Counted from the stretch's first letter, positions 44,764 to 53,978 are shown. The stretch: 64,000 bases of DNA from Roseimicrobium sp. ORNL1 (GCF_011044495.1 NZ_CP049143.1:7564001-7628000), one strand, 5' to 3'. Numbers and translations: made by a program. Notes: generated from the letters alone by a model not told the origin.

Positions 44764-45477
44764 ATGAGTACTGCCCAGTCAATCCTTGCCGAGCTCAAGC
44801 CGCTCGGGAAAGAGAGCTACAAGAGGGTGCTGATGAACGGCCACGGGGTGAAGGAGCCGTGTTTTGGCGTGGCCATCAGCGAGCTGAAGAAGATCCAGAA
44901 GCGCATCAAGAAGGACTACCAGCTTGCACTGGATCTCTATGACACTGGTAACTACGACGCCATGTATCTCGCCGGCCTCATCGCCGATGATGCACGCATG
45001 ACACAGAAGGATCTGCAGCGCTGGGTGGAGAAGGCGTATGCAGGTGCACTCACTGGCGCGACCGTAGCATGGGTGGCCGCAGGTAGCCCGCATGGGCACA
45101 CCATGGCCATGAAGTGGATTGATTCTCCCAAGCCACTGATCGCAGCCACCGGATGGTCTACGCTCAGCAGCCTCGTTTCATTGAAGTCCGATGACGAATT
45201 GGATCTCGCGGAGACAAAGGCGCTGCTGCAGCGCGTGAAGAAGACCATCCATGAATCGCCGGATGCGGTGCGCTATCAGATGAATGGTTATGTGATTTCC
45301 GTGGGCGCTTATGTGGCGCCGCTTACCGAACTGGCCATCGAGATTGGCGAGAAGATAGGAACGGTGACTGCCGACCTTGGGAACAACAGTTGTGCCGTGC
45401 CTTATGCGCCGGACTACATCCGCAAGATCGAACAGCGCGGCACGATTGGGAAAAAGAAGAAGACGGTGAAGTGCTAG
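44764..45477 (+). CDS. DNA alkylation repair protein (AlkD-like, HEAT-fold)
   Basis: 237 residues, all-helical. The pattern MSTAQSILAELKPLGKESYK, ELKKIQKRIKKDYQLALDLY, DTGNYDAMYLAGLIADDARM, RWVEKAYAG, WVAAGSPHGHTMAMKWIDSP fits the DNA alkylation repair (AlkC/AlkD-like, PF08713) family, which holds damaged DNA in a HEAT-like solenoid and excises alkylated bases. Basic tail (GTIGKKKKTVKC) fits DNA binding. The catalytic acid was not identified with certainty. Followed 13 bp later by the next gene on the same strand. Confidence 0.85.
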   Translation: MSTAQSILAELKPLGKESYKRVLMNGHGVKEPCFGVAISELKKIQKRIKKDYQLALDLYDTGNYDAMYLAGLIADDARMTQKDLQRWVEKAYAGALTGATVAWVAAGSPHGHTMAMKWIDSPKPLIAATGWSTLSSLVSLKSDDELDLAETKALLQRVKKTIHESPDAVRYQMNGYVISVGAYVAPLTELAIEIGEKIGTVTADLGNNSCAVPYAPDYIRKIEQRGTIGKKKKTVKC

Positions 45478-45490
45478 ACGAAACAAAATC

Positions 45491-46336
45491 ATGAATCACC
45501 CGCTGACTGCCTTGTTTCTTGTCATGCTTTGCACCCTCGCTGGTGCAGCGGATGAGCCTCGTCCTTATAGTCGTGATGTTGCGAAGTGGATTGAGGTAAC
45601 GCCTCCGCCAAATCCGTCGGATGATTATTCCAACTTCATGTATCGTGCCAACTGGTCGACTGACGAGTGGGTGGTTTCCCAAGTGGATGGCAAGGTGCGT
45701 GCCGTGTTGAAAGCGGACCGGGACAACGAATCGCAGACCGCTCGTCCGGATTTTCCAATGTCGGCTTCGGTGGGTGGCGGTGACGCACGTTACGAGCCAA
45801 CTTTGGTGCTTCGCACCGATGACGGCTGGCTTGCGGCATACAACCGCGGAGAATTTGGATCCGTTCTCTGGTGGTATAGTCTCGATGGCAAGACCAAGTA
45901 TCAGATTTCAAAAAGCCGGGTGAATCAGTTCATTCGACATAAGAATAGATTCTTCGCGGTGGAGGGCCTGGCCCACATGGGATACTCGGAGGGTTCCCTG
46001 ATCGAACTGGTGAAGCGCTCGGGAAAATGGACGGTCACGCAGTTTGTAGAATTGCCAAATTCCGGGGAAGCCATCTCTGTGCTTCCCGATGATCGATTCT
46101 GTGTGGTGACCTCGGACATGCTGCTTGCGGTATCACTGGAGAAGCACATGGAGATCCTGCTGCCAAACGCGCGATGGGGAGGATTATATCCGAACTCCGT
46201 GACCACGGATGGGGAAGGTCGCAATATCTACATCGGCATGCGTCAATTTGTGGTCCGTTATGAATTGGCCGACAAAGAACATCGCACTCATCTGCTGGTG
46301 CCCGCTCATTCGTTCCTCAACAAGAAGACGTATTAA
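45491..46336 (+). CDS. Secreted hypothetical protein
   Basis: 281 residues with a short signal (LTALFLVMLCTLAGAADEP). The region from TDDGWLAAYNRGEFGSVLWW to MLLAVSLEKHMEILLPNARW resembles the C-terminal domain of the HEAT-repeat protein at 51796 in position after position, suggesting a shared beta-rich (propeller-like) fold. After that lies a further repeat-like strand (GEGRNIYIGMRQFVVRYELA). No enzymatic motif. It follows the AlkD-like gene by 13 bp, and converges with the DUF2238 gene 11 bp away. Function unknown. Confidence 0.7.
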   Translation: MNHPLTALFLVMLCTLAGAADEPRPYSRDVAKWIEVTPPPNPSDDYSNFMYRANWSTDEWVVSQVDGKVRAVLKADRDNESQTARPDFPMSASVGGGDARYEPTLVLRTDDGWLAAYNRGEFGSVLWWYSLDGKTKYQISKSRVNQFIRHKNRFFAVEGLAHMGYSEGSLIELVKRSGKWTVTQFVELPNSGEAISVLPDDRFCVVTSDMLLAVSLEKHMEILLPNARWGGLYPNSVTTDGEGRNIYIGMRQFVVRYELADKEHRTHLLVPAHSFLNKKTY

Positions 46337-46347
46337 TTTTTCCAGCG

Positions 46348-47097
46348 TTAGTTCTTTTCGGGCTTCACCCGCAGACTCTCCCGCCACTCCTGCCAGAACA
46401 CACGGCCCCGTCTTCGTGACTCGATCACGATGGCAATCGTGAGGGCGATGAATCCGCCGATCACTGCGAGCAGGATATCCTTGTGCGCATCCCACACATC
46501 CCCTTGCGTGCCGAGATAGGCGGTGCCTACTTCCTCGCTGAAGACGAGCGCTGCGGCCCATTCGAGAAGTTCGTAGAAGCACGAGGAAGAGAGCACCAGA
46601 TCCAGCGCGAAGAACCAGGGCCAGAAGCCGCGGAGACGACACCAGCCGGCAATGATCTCCTTCAGTGGAAACGCCAACAGCAGGCCGTAGGTGAAATGCA
46701 CCAGGCGATCGAAGTGATTGCGTTCCCAGCCGAAGTACCCGTTCAGCGAAAAGCCGAACCAGGATTGCGTCCAGTCATCATACGGCACCTTGGAATAGGT
46801 GAAGTGCGCGCCCAGTTCGTGGATGTACAGAAACAGAAAGATGCCTACCCAGGACACCACGCTGAGCGGAAGCTTGCGGTACAGGAGCCACAACACGGGC
46901 GCGGCCGCCAGCACGAGGATGTGCTCGACATACCAGTCCGCCGGGAGGAGCGGGTGCCATCCTGAGAGGGCAATCGCGACCACCAGCAGGGCCGAGAGCC
47001 AGAGGATGAGGGTGCGGTGGGAGGCATTCGCGGCAGGCCTGTGGGTACCGCTTTTGGATGATTTTGCCTTGTGCATGCGCGCCTTCTTCTGGTGCAT
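46348..47097 (-). CDS. DUF2238 (YjdF-like) membrane protein
   Basis: 249 residues, about six hydrophobic segments. The family signature is clear: FLFLYIHELGAHFTYSKVPY, FGWERNHFDRLVHFTYGLLL, LVLSSSCFYELLEWAAALVF and LGTQGDVWDAHKDILLAVIG. The conserved His, Asp and Glu residues are embedded in the membrane, but the function is not known. The basic N-terminus (MHQKKARMHKAKSSKSG) may start at the first or the second Met. Convergent with the secreted hypothetical gene, 11 bp apart, and divergent from pabB. Confidence 0.93.
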   Translation of the reverse strand: MHQKKARMHKAKSSKSGTHRPAANASHRTLILWLSALLVVAIALSGWHPLLPADWYVEHILVLAAAPVLWLLYRKLPLSVVSWVGIFLFLYIHELGAHFTYSKVPYDDWTQSWFGFSLNGYFGWERNHFDRLVHFTYGLLLAFPLKEIIAGWCRLRGFWPWFFALDLVLSSSCFYELLEWAAALVFSEEVGTAYLGTQGDVWDAHKDILLAVIGGFIALTIAIVIESRRRGRVFWQEWRESLRVKPEKN

Positions 47098-47188
47098 CGT
47101 GCCATCCGAGGGTGTTGGAGGTCAAGCAGGTTCGCATTTTCCCCCCTTGCGTGAAGGGCATAGGGCCGCATTCTAAGCTCGTCTGCTC

Positions 47189-48430
47189 ATGCCCACTGGC
47201 GCCACCCTTCCGCTTCAAGCCTCCAGCCTGCTCCCGCCCACGGAGCTGGCCGCCCGACTGCGCGCGGGCGGCGGTCTGGTCTGGCTGGATACGGCCGTGC
47301 CAGATGCGGCGAGCCTCTCCATCCTCGCCGCCCAGCCGGTGGAAATCCTGGAGGGAAACATTTTCCGCGATGCAGCTCTGCTGCGCCGTGTCTTGCAGCA
47401 GCACCAGCAGCCGCATGTGCCGGATCTGGGAGCGCCTTCTGGTGGACTCATCGGCTGGGTCGGGTTTGATGGGCAGTTCATCTTTGGCGTGTATCCGCAG
47501 TGCCATGTGTACCAGCATGGCAGTGGGTCGTGGCTGGATGCCGTCACGGCACGCACGGCTGCGTCTTCTGCGACAGCACCGCAGCGCATGACCGGCACGT
47601 CGCTGGAGCTTGAGCCGCTGATGGACAAGGCGACCTTCTGCGGGCTCGTGGAGCGCGCGCAGCAGTACATTTCTGCCGGCGACATCTACCAGGTGAACCT
47701 CTCCTACCCGTGGGAGGGCGTGTGGCCTGCGGACCTGGATCCCCTCGCCTTCTACCTGCGGCTGCGCGATGTGTCACCGGCCCCCTTTGCAGGCTATCTG
47801 GATCTCGCAGGCATGCAGGTGTGCAGTGCTTCCCCTGAGTGCTTCCTGAAGATGAGCGGCAGTCACATCGTCACGCGTCCCATCAAAGGCACGCGTCCCC
47901 GTGGCGTGAATCGCGATGCGGATCACCGTCTTGCGAATGAACTGGTGCATTCACCGAAGGAGCGTGCGGAGCTCGTGATGATCACTGACCTGGAGCGCAA
48001 CGACATCGGCCGCGTCTGTGAATATGGCAGCGTGCAGGTGACGCAGCTTCTCCACCTGGAGAAGCATGCGCAGGTGCATCACCTTGTATCCACCGTCGAA
48101 GGCACGCTGCGCCCTGAAGTGGATCAAGTGGAAGCCTTCCTCGCGTGTTTCCCGGGAGGCTCCATCAGCGGTGCGCCAAAGAAGCGTGCGCTGGAGATCA
48201 TTCATGAACTGGAGCCCCATGAGCGCGGATTGTACACCGGCGCGATTGGATGCTTTGGTTTCAATGGCGAGAGCCAGTTCAGCATCGCCATCCGCACTGC
48301 ATGGCGGCGGGATGGGCATATGCATTTCCACACCGGCGCGGGCATCGTGGCCGACTCGGATCCTGTACACGAGTGGGAGGAGACACGCCACAAGGCCGCG
48401 GGCCTTCTCGCCGCTGCCCAGGGCGCGTGA
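47189..48430 (+). CDS. pabB: Aminodeoxychorismate synthase component I
   Basis: Forms 4-amino-4-deoxychorismate from chorismate and ammonia, for folate. 413 residues, with an N-terminal region (1-140) and the chorismate-binding domain: AGDIYQVNLSYPWEG (164-178), PIKGTRPRG (231-239), ELVMITDLERNDIGRVCEYG, LVSTVEGTLRP, FPGGSISGAPKKRALEIIHE and HTGAGIVADSDPVHEWEETR. Lys233 in PIKGT, rather than Ala as in anthranilate synthase TrpE, favours PabB. The glutaminase partner pabA and lyase pabC are not in the window. Convergent with HU, with a bidirectional hairpin terminator between. Confidence 0.94.
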   Translation: MPTGATLPLQASSLLPPTELAARLRAGGGLVWLDTAVPDAASLSILAAQPVEILEGNIFRDAALLRRVLQQHQQPHVPDLGAPSGGLIGWVGFDGQFIFGVYPQCHVYQHGSGSWLDAVTARTAASSATAPQRMTGTSLELEPLMDKATFCGLVERAQQYISAGDIYQVNLSYPWEGVWPADLDPLAFYLRLRDVSPAPFAGYLDLAGMQVCSASPECFLKMSGSHIVTRPIKGTRPRGVNRDADHRLANELVHSPKERAELVMITDLERNDIGRVCEYGSVQVTQLLHLEKHAQVHHLVSTVEGTLRPEVDQVEAFLACFPGGSISGAPKKRALEIIHELEPHERGLYTGAIGCFGFNGESQFSIAIRTAWRRDGHMHFHTGAGIVADSDPVHEWEETRHKAAGLLAAAQGA

Positions 48431-48467
48431 TATCGATTAATCGTTATGCAACAATATGCATAAAATA

Positions 48468-48502
48468 CAAATGCCCGCGGCCATTACGGCGGCGGGCATT
48501 TG
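48468..48502. terminator. Bidirectional hairpin terminator
   Basis: Stem CAAATGCCCGC (48468-48478) with GCGGGCATTTG (48492-48502), 11 bp with a 13-base loop. On the minus strand (HU side) it is followed by TATTTTATG, on the plus strand by TGTGGG, so it suits HU best and may also stop pabB transcription. Confidence 0.7.
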
Positions 48503-48537
48503 TGTGGGAGTAGATACTTATGATGCCAGGAAGAGCC

Positions 48538-48813
48538 TTACAGCGAGCCCTTGAGTGCCGAGGAGGGCACGAAGCGCACGGTCTTCGAGGCCTTGATTTT
48601 CATGGACTCACCAGTCTTCGGGTTGCGGCCAGTACGAGCGGCGCGCTTGGCCACCTTGAAGGTTCCGAAGCCAATGAGCTGTACAGTCCCCGACTTCGCC
48701 ACGCCCTTAGCGATGGCAGTCAGCACGGCTTCCACGGCATCGCCCGCTGCGCGCTTGGAGGTCTCACCACCAAGGGTCTTTTGGACGGCTTCGATGAGTT
48801 CAGCTTTATTCAT
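48538..48813 (-). CDS. HU-family DNA-binding protein
   Basis: 91 residues from ATG 48813 (MNKAELIEAVQKTLGGETSK), matching HU family proteins throughout: the LIGFGTFKVAKRAARTGRNP arm, the PKTGESMKI tip with the intercalating Pro region, and the C-terminal KTVRFVPSSALKGSL. Histone-like architectural protein that bends and compacts DNA, binding as a homodimer or heterodimer. The in-frame start at 48945 would add 44 unlike residues. Terminator downstream; divergent from the gamma-carbonic-anhydrase gene. Confidence 0.95.
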   Translation of the reverse strand: MNKAELIEAVQKTLGGETSKRAAGDAVEAVLTAIAKGVAKSGTVQLIGFGTFKVAKRAARTGRNPKTGESMKIKASKTVRFVPSSALKGSL

Positions 48814-48926
48814 GATCGGTGTGTTGCTTGATTTGTTGAGGTTCTTCTGTGACTGGATTCCAGACACAGAAGGCGCGTTGGTTATGCCCACGCCCACGGA
48901 AAGCGTCAACAGGTAATGCTCCCCAG

Positions 48927-49493
48927 ATGACTGAAAATTCCCCACTGAAGAAGTTCCTCATGCCTGAGTGTCAACCATGCATTCATGACACCGCTTTTAT
49001 CGCATCAGGAGCCGTTGTGATAGGCGCGGTGACCGTGGGGGAAAATGCCAGCGTGTGGTATGGTTGTGTGATGCGCGGTGATATCAATCGCATCGTGCTG
49101 GGTGCGTGCAGCAATCTTCAAGATGGATCGATCGTGCATGTCTCTGATGACTATGCGGCCATCATTGGTGAGCGTGTCAGCATCGGGCATCGTGCCATTG
49201 TTCATGCGTGCGAGGTTGGCGATGAGGTACTCGTGGGCATGGGTGCCATCATCATGGATGGAGCCGTGATCGGACCACGCTCGATCATTGGCGCCGGTGC
49301 CATCGTGACCAAGGGAACGAAGGTGCCCGAAGGTTCGCTGGTCCTGGGATCGCCCGGGCGTGTCGTGCGCACGCTCAGCCTTGCTGAGCAGCAGGACAAT
49401 GCACGCCTGGCCGCCAAGTATGTGGAGGTCTCCCGCCGCTACCGGGACATGTTCCCGGCGGGGGCGCCAGGGTCAGCGCTCGATGCCAGCTAG
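48927..49493 (+). CDS. Gamma carbonic anhydrase-family protein
   Basis: Left-handed beta-helix hexapeptide-repeat protein of about 188 residues (ATG 48927; the ATG at 48960 would start at the common MPECQPCIHD). Repeats run from GAVVIGAVTVGENASVWYGC through DINRIVLGACSNLQDGSIVH to IDGAVIGPRSIIGAGAIVT. Zinc-ligand candidates are His in SIVHVSDD and in SIGHRAIVHAC. The family covers Cam-like anhydrases and inactive scaffold forms (YrdA/PaaY-like), so the reaction is not certain. It is followed 66 bp later by the DUF151 gene on the same strand. Confidence 0.9.
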   Translation: MTENSPLKKFLMPECQPCIHDTAFIASGAVVIGAVTVGENASVWYGCVMRGDINRIVLGACSNLQDGSIVHVSDDYAAIIGERVSIGHRAIVHACEVGDEVLVGMGAIIMDGAVIGPRSIIGAGAIVTKGTKVPEGSLVLGSPGRVVRTLSLAEQQDNARLAAKYVEVSRRYRDMFPAGAPGSALDAS

Positions 49494-49558
49494 ATCCGCG
49501 CGCATGTTTCGTGCGTCATCTCCTTGCCCCCGGACAGGCAGGGGTTTACGTTCCTCCC

Positions 49559-50023
49559 ATGATCAACAACGTCGTGCCAGTGGAATTGCGCAACGTGGTT
49601 GCAATGGATAGCGGGCATGCCGTGTTCCTTGGCAACGAGGAGAAGACTTTCGTCATTTTCGTGGACGAACCAGTCGGCCTGGCGATCAGCATGTCCATGC
49701 GCGGCATCGTGAAGGATCGTCCCCTGACCCATGACCTTATCGGGCACATGCTGAGGGCCTTCGGGGCCAAGGTGGAGCGGGTCATCATCAATGCCCTGGA
49801 CGGCGGGGTCTTCTACGCCCGGCTGATCCTCACGGCGGAGAACGAAGTGCAGGCACGCAAGGTCGTGGAAATCGACGCCCGTCCGAGTGACAGCATCGCC
49901 ATGGCCGTGGCGAACAACGCCCCCATCCTGGTGGCCAAGGAAGTCTGGGAAAACGTGGACGACGTGAGCGACACCCTCGAGCAGCTCCAGAAGCAGGGTC
50001 GGCGGAAGCGCGAAGAGGAGTAG
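49559..50023 (+). CDS. DUF151 (bifunctional nuclease family) protein
   Basis: 154 residues from ATG 49559, with the DUF151 pattern: VPVELRNVVAMDSGHAVFLG, EKTFVIFVDEPVGLAISMSM, RPLTHDLIGHMLRAFGAKVE, ALDGGVFYARLILTA and EIDARPSDSIAMAVANNAPI. The Arg-Pro-Ser-Asp motif near residue 108 is the family marker. Members are reported with nuclease activity on DNA and RNA; this one's role is open. Tail KKRQGRRKREEE-like, charged, follows. In-frame start at 49511 adds 16 unlike residues. It is the last gene before the convergent glnB gene. Confidence 0.92.
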   Translation: MINNVVPVELRNVVAMDSGHAVFLGNEEKTFVIFVDEPVGLAISMSMRGIVKDRPLTHDLIGHMLRAFGAKVERVIINALDGGVFYARLILTAENEVQARKVVEIDARPSDSIAMAVANNAPILVAKEVWENVDDVSDTLEQLQKQGRRKREEE

Positions 50024-50046
50024 CGGCTGGTCGGTTTCCGGGTCAG

Positions 50047-50218
50047 GGATTTCAACACGGAGTCACAGAGACACGGAAACACAGAGCTGAATTGGAAAGA
50101 GAGCTCAAGGGGCTGGTCCCTGCTGGCACACGTGGACCTTACCCACGGACCCGTTCACTCCCGGATCATTCATAATCCCCTCAGTGTCTTCGTGTCTCCG
50201 TGCCTCTGTGTTGAATCC
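50047..50218. repeat. Inverted-repeat element between convergent genes (family C, copy 1)
   Basis: Arms at 50047-50090 and 50181-50218 are imperfect reverse complements (GGATTCAACACAGAGGCACG on one side, CACGGAGTCACAGAGACACG on the other). Same period-like CACAGAGAC pattern as the element at 55188-55376. The gap 50024-50337 between the DUF151 and glnB genes holds only this and the terminator. Confidence 0.75.
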
Positions 50219-50246
50219 GAGGGCGTTACTACGGGGTCCTCGCAAA

Positions 50247-50289
50247 CAAAAAGACAGGCCGGACCACCCGGCCCGGCCTGCCCTTTTTT
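50247..50289. terminator. Bidirectional terminator between DUF151 and glnB
   Basis: Stem CAGGCCGG (50255-50262) with CCGGCCTG (50273-50280), loop of 10. On the plus strand six T follow (50284-50289); on the minus strand five T follow, so it can end both genes. Confidence 0.8.
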
Positions 50290-50337
50290 CGCACGCTTCC
50301 TCACTCCGATGGTTAGTCGGAAATTTTTATACGTGGT

Positions 50338-50688
<351 letters not shown>

Positions 50689-50914
50689 TCAATGGTTTGG
50701 GTGGTAGATGGCGTGGTGTTGCGTTTCTTGTAAGACGTTTCCCGGTTGCGGGCTCCATCATAGCGGGCAGTGTGCCAAAGACCGGGCTTTTTTCAAAAAA
50801 ATCGTTTTGTTGGGATCAATTGAGCCAAAATTTGTCACCCTTCTCGTCCAGAGGGGCTTGGCACGCCTCGCAGAAGGTGGTTTCATCGGCAGGTTCTCCA
50901 AATCGCTTCACTCC

Positions 50915-51769
50915 ATGAAAAAGTTTCTCCTTCCCCTTTTCGTCCTGGTTGCCCTCCATCCTGCCCCGGCCCAGAAGGAGGTGCTGAGGGCAAGCTGGCA
51001 GCCCGGCAAGCTCTACAAGCAGGAAACCGCGATGGAAATGGCCGCGGCCATACCGGGCAGTCCCGCCGAGCAGAAGACGACCATGTCGCAGACCATTGAG
51101 ATCCGCGTCCAGGCCGAACCCTCCACGGGAAACAAGCTGGCGAATTTCAGCATCACCGGCGTGAAGGCCGATATGGAGATGATGGGCCAGAAGATGACAT
51201 ATGACTCCTCAGACCCTGCCAAGTCCCAGCCCCTGCTGCAGCAGACGTTTGGCGGCCTGTTGAACAAGAAGTTCACCATGGTCTTCGACAAGGAAGACAA
51301 GTACGTCGAGACCCGGGGACTGGAAGACCTCAATGCGAATCCCCTGGGCCAGACCACCGGCATGGATGGCAAGCAGCTTTCGGAAACCATCCGCAAGTCC
51401 TTCGAGATGTCGTTGCCGAAGGGCCCGATCGCCGTGGGTGAAACCTGGGACATTGAAGAGACGATGGACATGCAACCCATCAGCATGTTGGTGAAGGCGA
51501 AGGGGAAATTTGATTCTGTAGTGGAGATCGACGGTCGCAAGCACGCCAAACTCCTGGTGGACGGCACCTTCAGCACACCTCCAGGCGCCGCCTCTCCCCT
51601 CACCCTTGGCGAAGGATCCAAGTTCAGCGGCGAGTCCCTCTTCGACCTCGAGCGTCGGGTGATCACCAGCAACAAGTCGACCACGGATCTGAAAATGCAG
51701 ATGCAGGGCCAGAGTATTCCCATGAAGCAGACCGTCACCACCAAGACGACGGTGGAAGACGCGAAGTAA
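50915..51769 (+). CDS. Secreted DUF6263-like protein
   Basis: 284 residues from ATG 50915 (MKKFLLPLFVLVALHPAPAQ signal peptide); an in-frame start at 50708 would put 69 unlike residues ahead of it. The mature part, VLRASWQPGKLYKQETAMEM, VFDKEDKYVETRGLEDLN, SFEMSLPKGPIAVGETWDIE, VVEIDGRKHAKLLVDGTFST, FDLERRVITSNKSTTDLKMQ, fits the DUF6263 pattern of secreted beta-sheet proteins. No catalytic motif. Function unknown. Followed 26 bp later by the HEAT-repeat gene on the same strand, so the two could work together in the envelope. Confidence 0.75.
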   Translation: MKKFLLPLFVLVALHPAPAQKEVLRASWQPGKLYKQETAMEMAAAIPGSPAEQKTTMSQTIEIRVQAEPSTGNKLANFSITGVKADMEMMGQKMTYDSSDPAKSQPLLQQTFGGLLNKKFTMVFDKEDKYVETRGLEDLNANPLGQTTGMDGKQLSETIRKSFEMSLPKGPIAVGETWDIEETMDMQPISMLVKAKGKFDSVVEIDGRKHAKLLVDGTFSTPPGAASPLTLGEGSKFSGESLFDLERRVITSNKSTTDLKMQMQGQSIPMKQTVTTKTTVEDAK

Positions 51770-51795
51770 CATTCAAAGTACAAACCCGGAGATTC

Positions 51796-53544
51796 ATGAG
51801 AAGCCTTCTTTTCGCAGCAATCTCCGGGTTGTTGCTCGCGGAGTCATTGTGTGCACAGGATGGGACCGCGAAGGAGCGCGCGGAGATCGCTTCTCTGGTG
51901 GAGCAGGTCTTCAAAGTGGCCAGCCCTGACCGCGGGATGGGTGACGAGGCCCAGAAGCTCTCTGAAAAATTCATCAAGCTCGACCAACGCAAGGTGGTCG
52001 AGGAACTCCTCCCCTTGCTTGAGAGCAAGAAGACAGGCGTTGCGTTTCTGGCGAGCTACATCATCCATGAGTGCGACGATGGGGCTGTCGTCCCCGGCCA
52101 GTTAGAGGCGCTCATCAAGGGGTACCACAATGATGGTGGATGGCTGCCCCGGGCTATCGCCTCACTACGGACTGAAGAAGCCGCCGAGTTTCTCGCGCGG
52201 GAGTTTAGAAGCAATCCCCATCAAGGCCAGCTCGATTCGTCGCTGATCTGGCTTGGAGAAAAGTCAGTTCCATTTTTATTGAAGGGCTTCGAAGAAGCGG
52301 ATTTAGAAAAGGAAGAAAAATACCTCGAAGAACTAATTCGAGTTTTTGGTGAGATGAAGGCCAAGGGGAGCAGTGCACTCCCACGGTTGCTTGCCGTGGC
52401 AGAATCCGCGAAGTACGACGTGGAGCGCCGCAAGCAGGCTGTCCTCATCATCGGCGCGATAGGCGACGCGGCTGAGAGTTCGTTTTCGCGCTTGATTGCC
52501 TTATCCAAGCATGAACCACAGTTTTTTGCCGACACGGTTAGACAGGCAATTGCCAACAGCGGGTCAGCTTCTGCCGCTCCAATTCTGGCCGATTATGTTG
52601 ACCAGGGTAACGTAGACAGCATTTACTACATCGCACATCTCGGCCCCAAAGGAAAATCCGTGGGACCGCGAGTGGCTGGCTGGCTTGATCATGAGGATTG
52701 GAACGCTCGCGCGGTAGCCGTAGACGCTATTGCGGCCATCGGGTACAAAGAGGAGCGGCAAACGCTCGAAAAACTCCTATCATCCAGGACGAATTGGAGA
52801 GTTGCCTATGCAGCCGCGCAGGCTCTGGCAACGTTGGGATCAAAGGAATCGATTCCCGCATTATCCGCTGCTGCTAATAGTCATTGGTTTCCCTTCGTGC
52901 GAGAAAAAGCTGCGAACGCCGTGAAGATCCTCGAGGGGGAAAAACCGGCGCCTGCTTCTGGTCCACACTTTGGAGGCGGCTACTATGCTGAGGAGGGGGA
53001 AGCTTGGACGATTGCTTCCGGAAAAATCCCCGGTCTCTCTTCACCGCAGCTGCGCGAGGAAGAGTTTTCCTCCTTTGAAAGTCGCGCGCCTGAACTCGCG
53101 AAGAAATTCCTGAGCCGACGTGATTGGAACGGAGAAGAACACTTGAGGAGTTTTGGCGGCATCACTTCGTGCCCGACAAAGGACGGCGTCCTGTTAGGTG
53201 CAAACGCTGGCGAATGGGTGGGCGGGTTGGCATACATTCCGAACAATGGAGACGTGACCATGGTCCTGAGAGAGAATGCTGCGGGAATTGAGAAATGGCA
53301 GGAAAGGATCCTTGTTGCCGTTGGGATGTATCATCTGGGAATGAATAATGGACTCGTCCACGAAGTGCGAATTACAGGTGGGAAGGTCAGTGTGGTGCCG
53401 TGGTTTATGCTACCCGGAAGTCCCAGAGCCATGTGGGTCTCGGCGAAGGATCAGCTCGTGGTCGAATGCTATGGCGGCACCATGGTGTTTTCTGATCCTT
53501 CCACTTTCGAGTACCATTCTGCTCCGAGGCAAAAGGACAATTGA
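51796..53544 (+). CDS. Secreted HEAT-repeat protein with propeller-like C-terminal domain
   Basis: 582 residues: signal (AAISGLLLAESLCAQDG), then alpha-helical HEAT-like repeats from about 30 to 390 (GWLPRAIASLRTEEAAEFL, RRKQAVLIIGAIGDAAESSF, WNARAVAVDAIAAIGYKEER, NWRVAYAAAQALATLGSKES and so on). The C-terminal 120 residues (from about 460, TKDGVLLGANAGEWVGGLAY onward) are beta-rich and align with the protein encoded at 45491. It may be a scaffold or a PBS-lyase-like repeat protein. Follows the DUF6263-like gene by 26 bp. Function unknown. Confidence 0.75.
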   Translation: MRSLLFAAISGLLLAESLCAQDGTAKERAEIASLVEQVFKVASPDRGMGDEAQKLSEKFIKLDQRKVVEELLPLLESKKTGVAFLASYIIHECDDGAVVPGQLEALIKGYHNDGGWLPRAIASLRTEEAAEFLAREFRSNPHQGQLDSSLIWLGEKSVPFLLKGFEEADLEKEEKYLEELIRVFGEMKAKGSSALPRLLAVAESAKYDVERRKQAVLIIGAIGDAAESSFSRLIALSKHEPQFFADTVRQAIANSGSASAAPILADYVDQGNVDSIYYIAHLGPKGKSVGPRVAGWLDHEDWNARAVAVDAIAAIGYKEERQTLEKLLSSRTNWRVAYAAAQALATLGSKESIPALSAAANSHWFPFVREKAANAVKILEGEKPAPASGPHFGGGYYAEEGEAWTIASGKIPGLSSPQLREEEFSSFESRAPELAKKFLSRRDWNGEEHLRSFGGITSCPTKDGVLLGANAGEWVGGLAYIPNNGDVTMVLRENAAGIEKWQERILVAVGMYHLGMNNGLVHEVRITGGKVSVVPWFMLPGSPRAMWVSAKDQLVVECYGGTMVFSDPSTFEYHSAPRQKDN

Positions 53545-53606
53545 GCGTATGCGGATGACGCACCTGGGCGCGCCATCCGCGTGGGGGTTCTTCATTGCCG
53601 CCGGGC

Positions 53607-53978
53607 TCACACCATGCTGTGGAGGCCGACAACGTTGCCTTCCGGATCCTTGAAGATTCCGATGAAGCCGTGCGGGGCGATGTCCATGCGCGGCTGCACA
53701 ATGGTGCCGCCGTTCTTCGAGATGCGATCCAGCACACCATCGAGGTCACCTTCGACATTGAGATAGACGACCGTGCCGCCGGCGCCGGGCTGGCACTTGT
53801 CCATCTGCGTCAGGGCTCCGCCCACGCCTTTGTCGGGATCGACGGGGAACATGGCCATGTTGTACTTGTCGTTGGAGATCAGGGAGAGCGGCTTGGCGAG
53901 GATCTTGCCGTAGAAGTCCGCGGCCTTGTTGATGTCGTCGGTGTAGATTTCGAACCAGTTGAGCGCGTTTTGTTTCAT
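53607..53978 (-). CDS. VOC-family (glyoxalase-like) protein
   Basis: 123 residues from ATG 53978 (MKQNALNWFEIYTDDINKAA). One paired beta-alpha-beta-beta-beta module pattern is seen: FYGKILAKPLSLISNDKYNM, FPVDPDKGVGGALTQMDKCQ, VYLNVEGDLDGVLDRISKNG and MDIAPHGFIGIFKDPEGNVV. The terminal E-G-N-x-x-G-L-H motif is typical of the fold. Members bind metals and catalyse isomerisation, epimerisation or ring cleavage, or confer resistance; this one's substrate is unknown. Convergent with the HEAT-repeat gene (62 bp), just downstream of the WYL regulator on the same strand. Confidence 0.9.
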   Translation of the reverse strand: MKQNALNWFEIYTDDINKAADFYGKILAKPLSLISNDKYNMAMFPVDPDKGVGGALTQMDKCQPGAGGTVVYLNVEGDLDGVLDRISKNGGTIVQPRMDIAPHGFIGIFKDPEGNVVGLHSMV

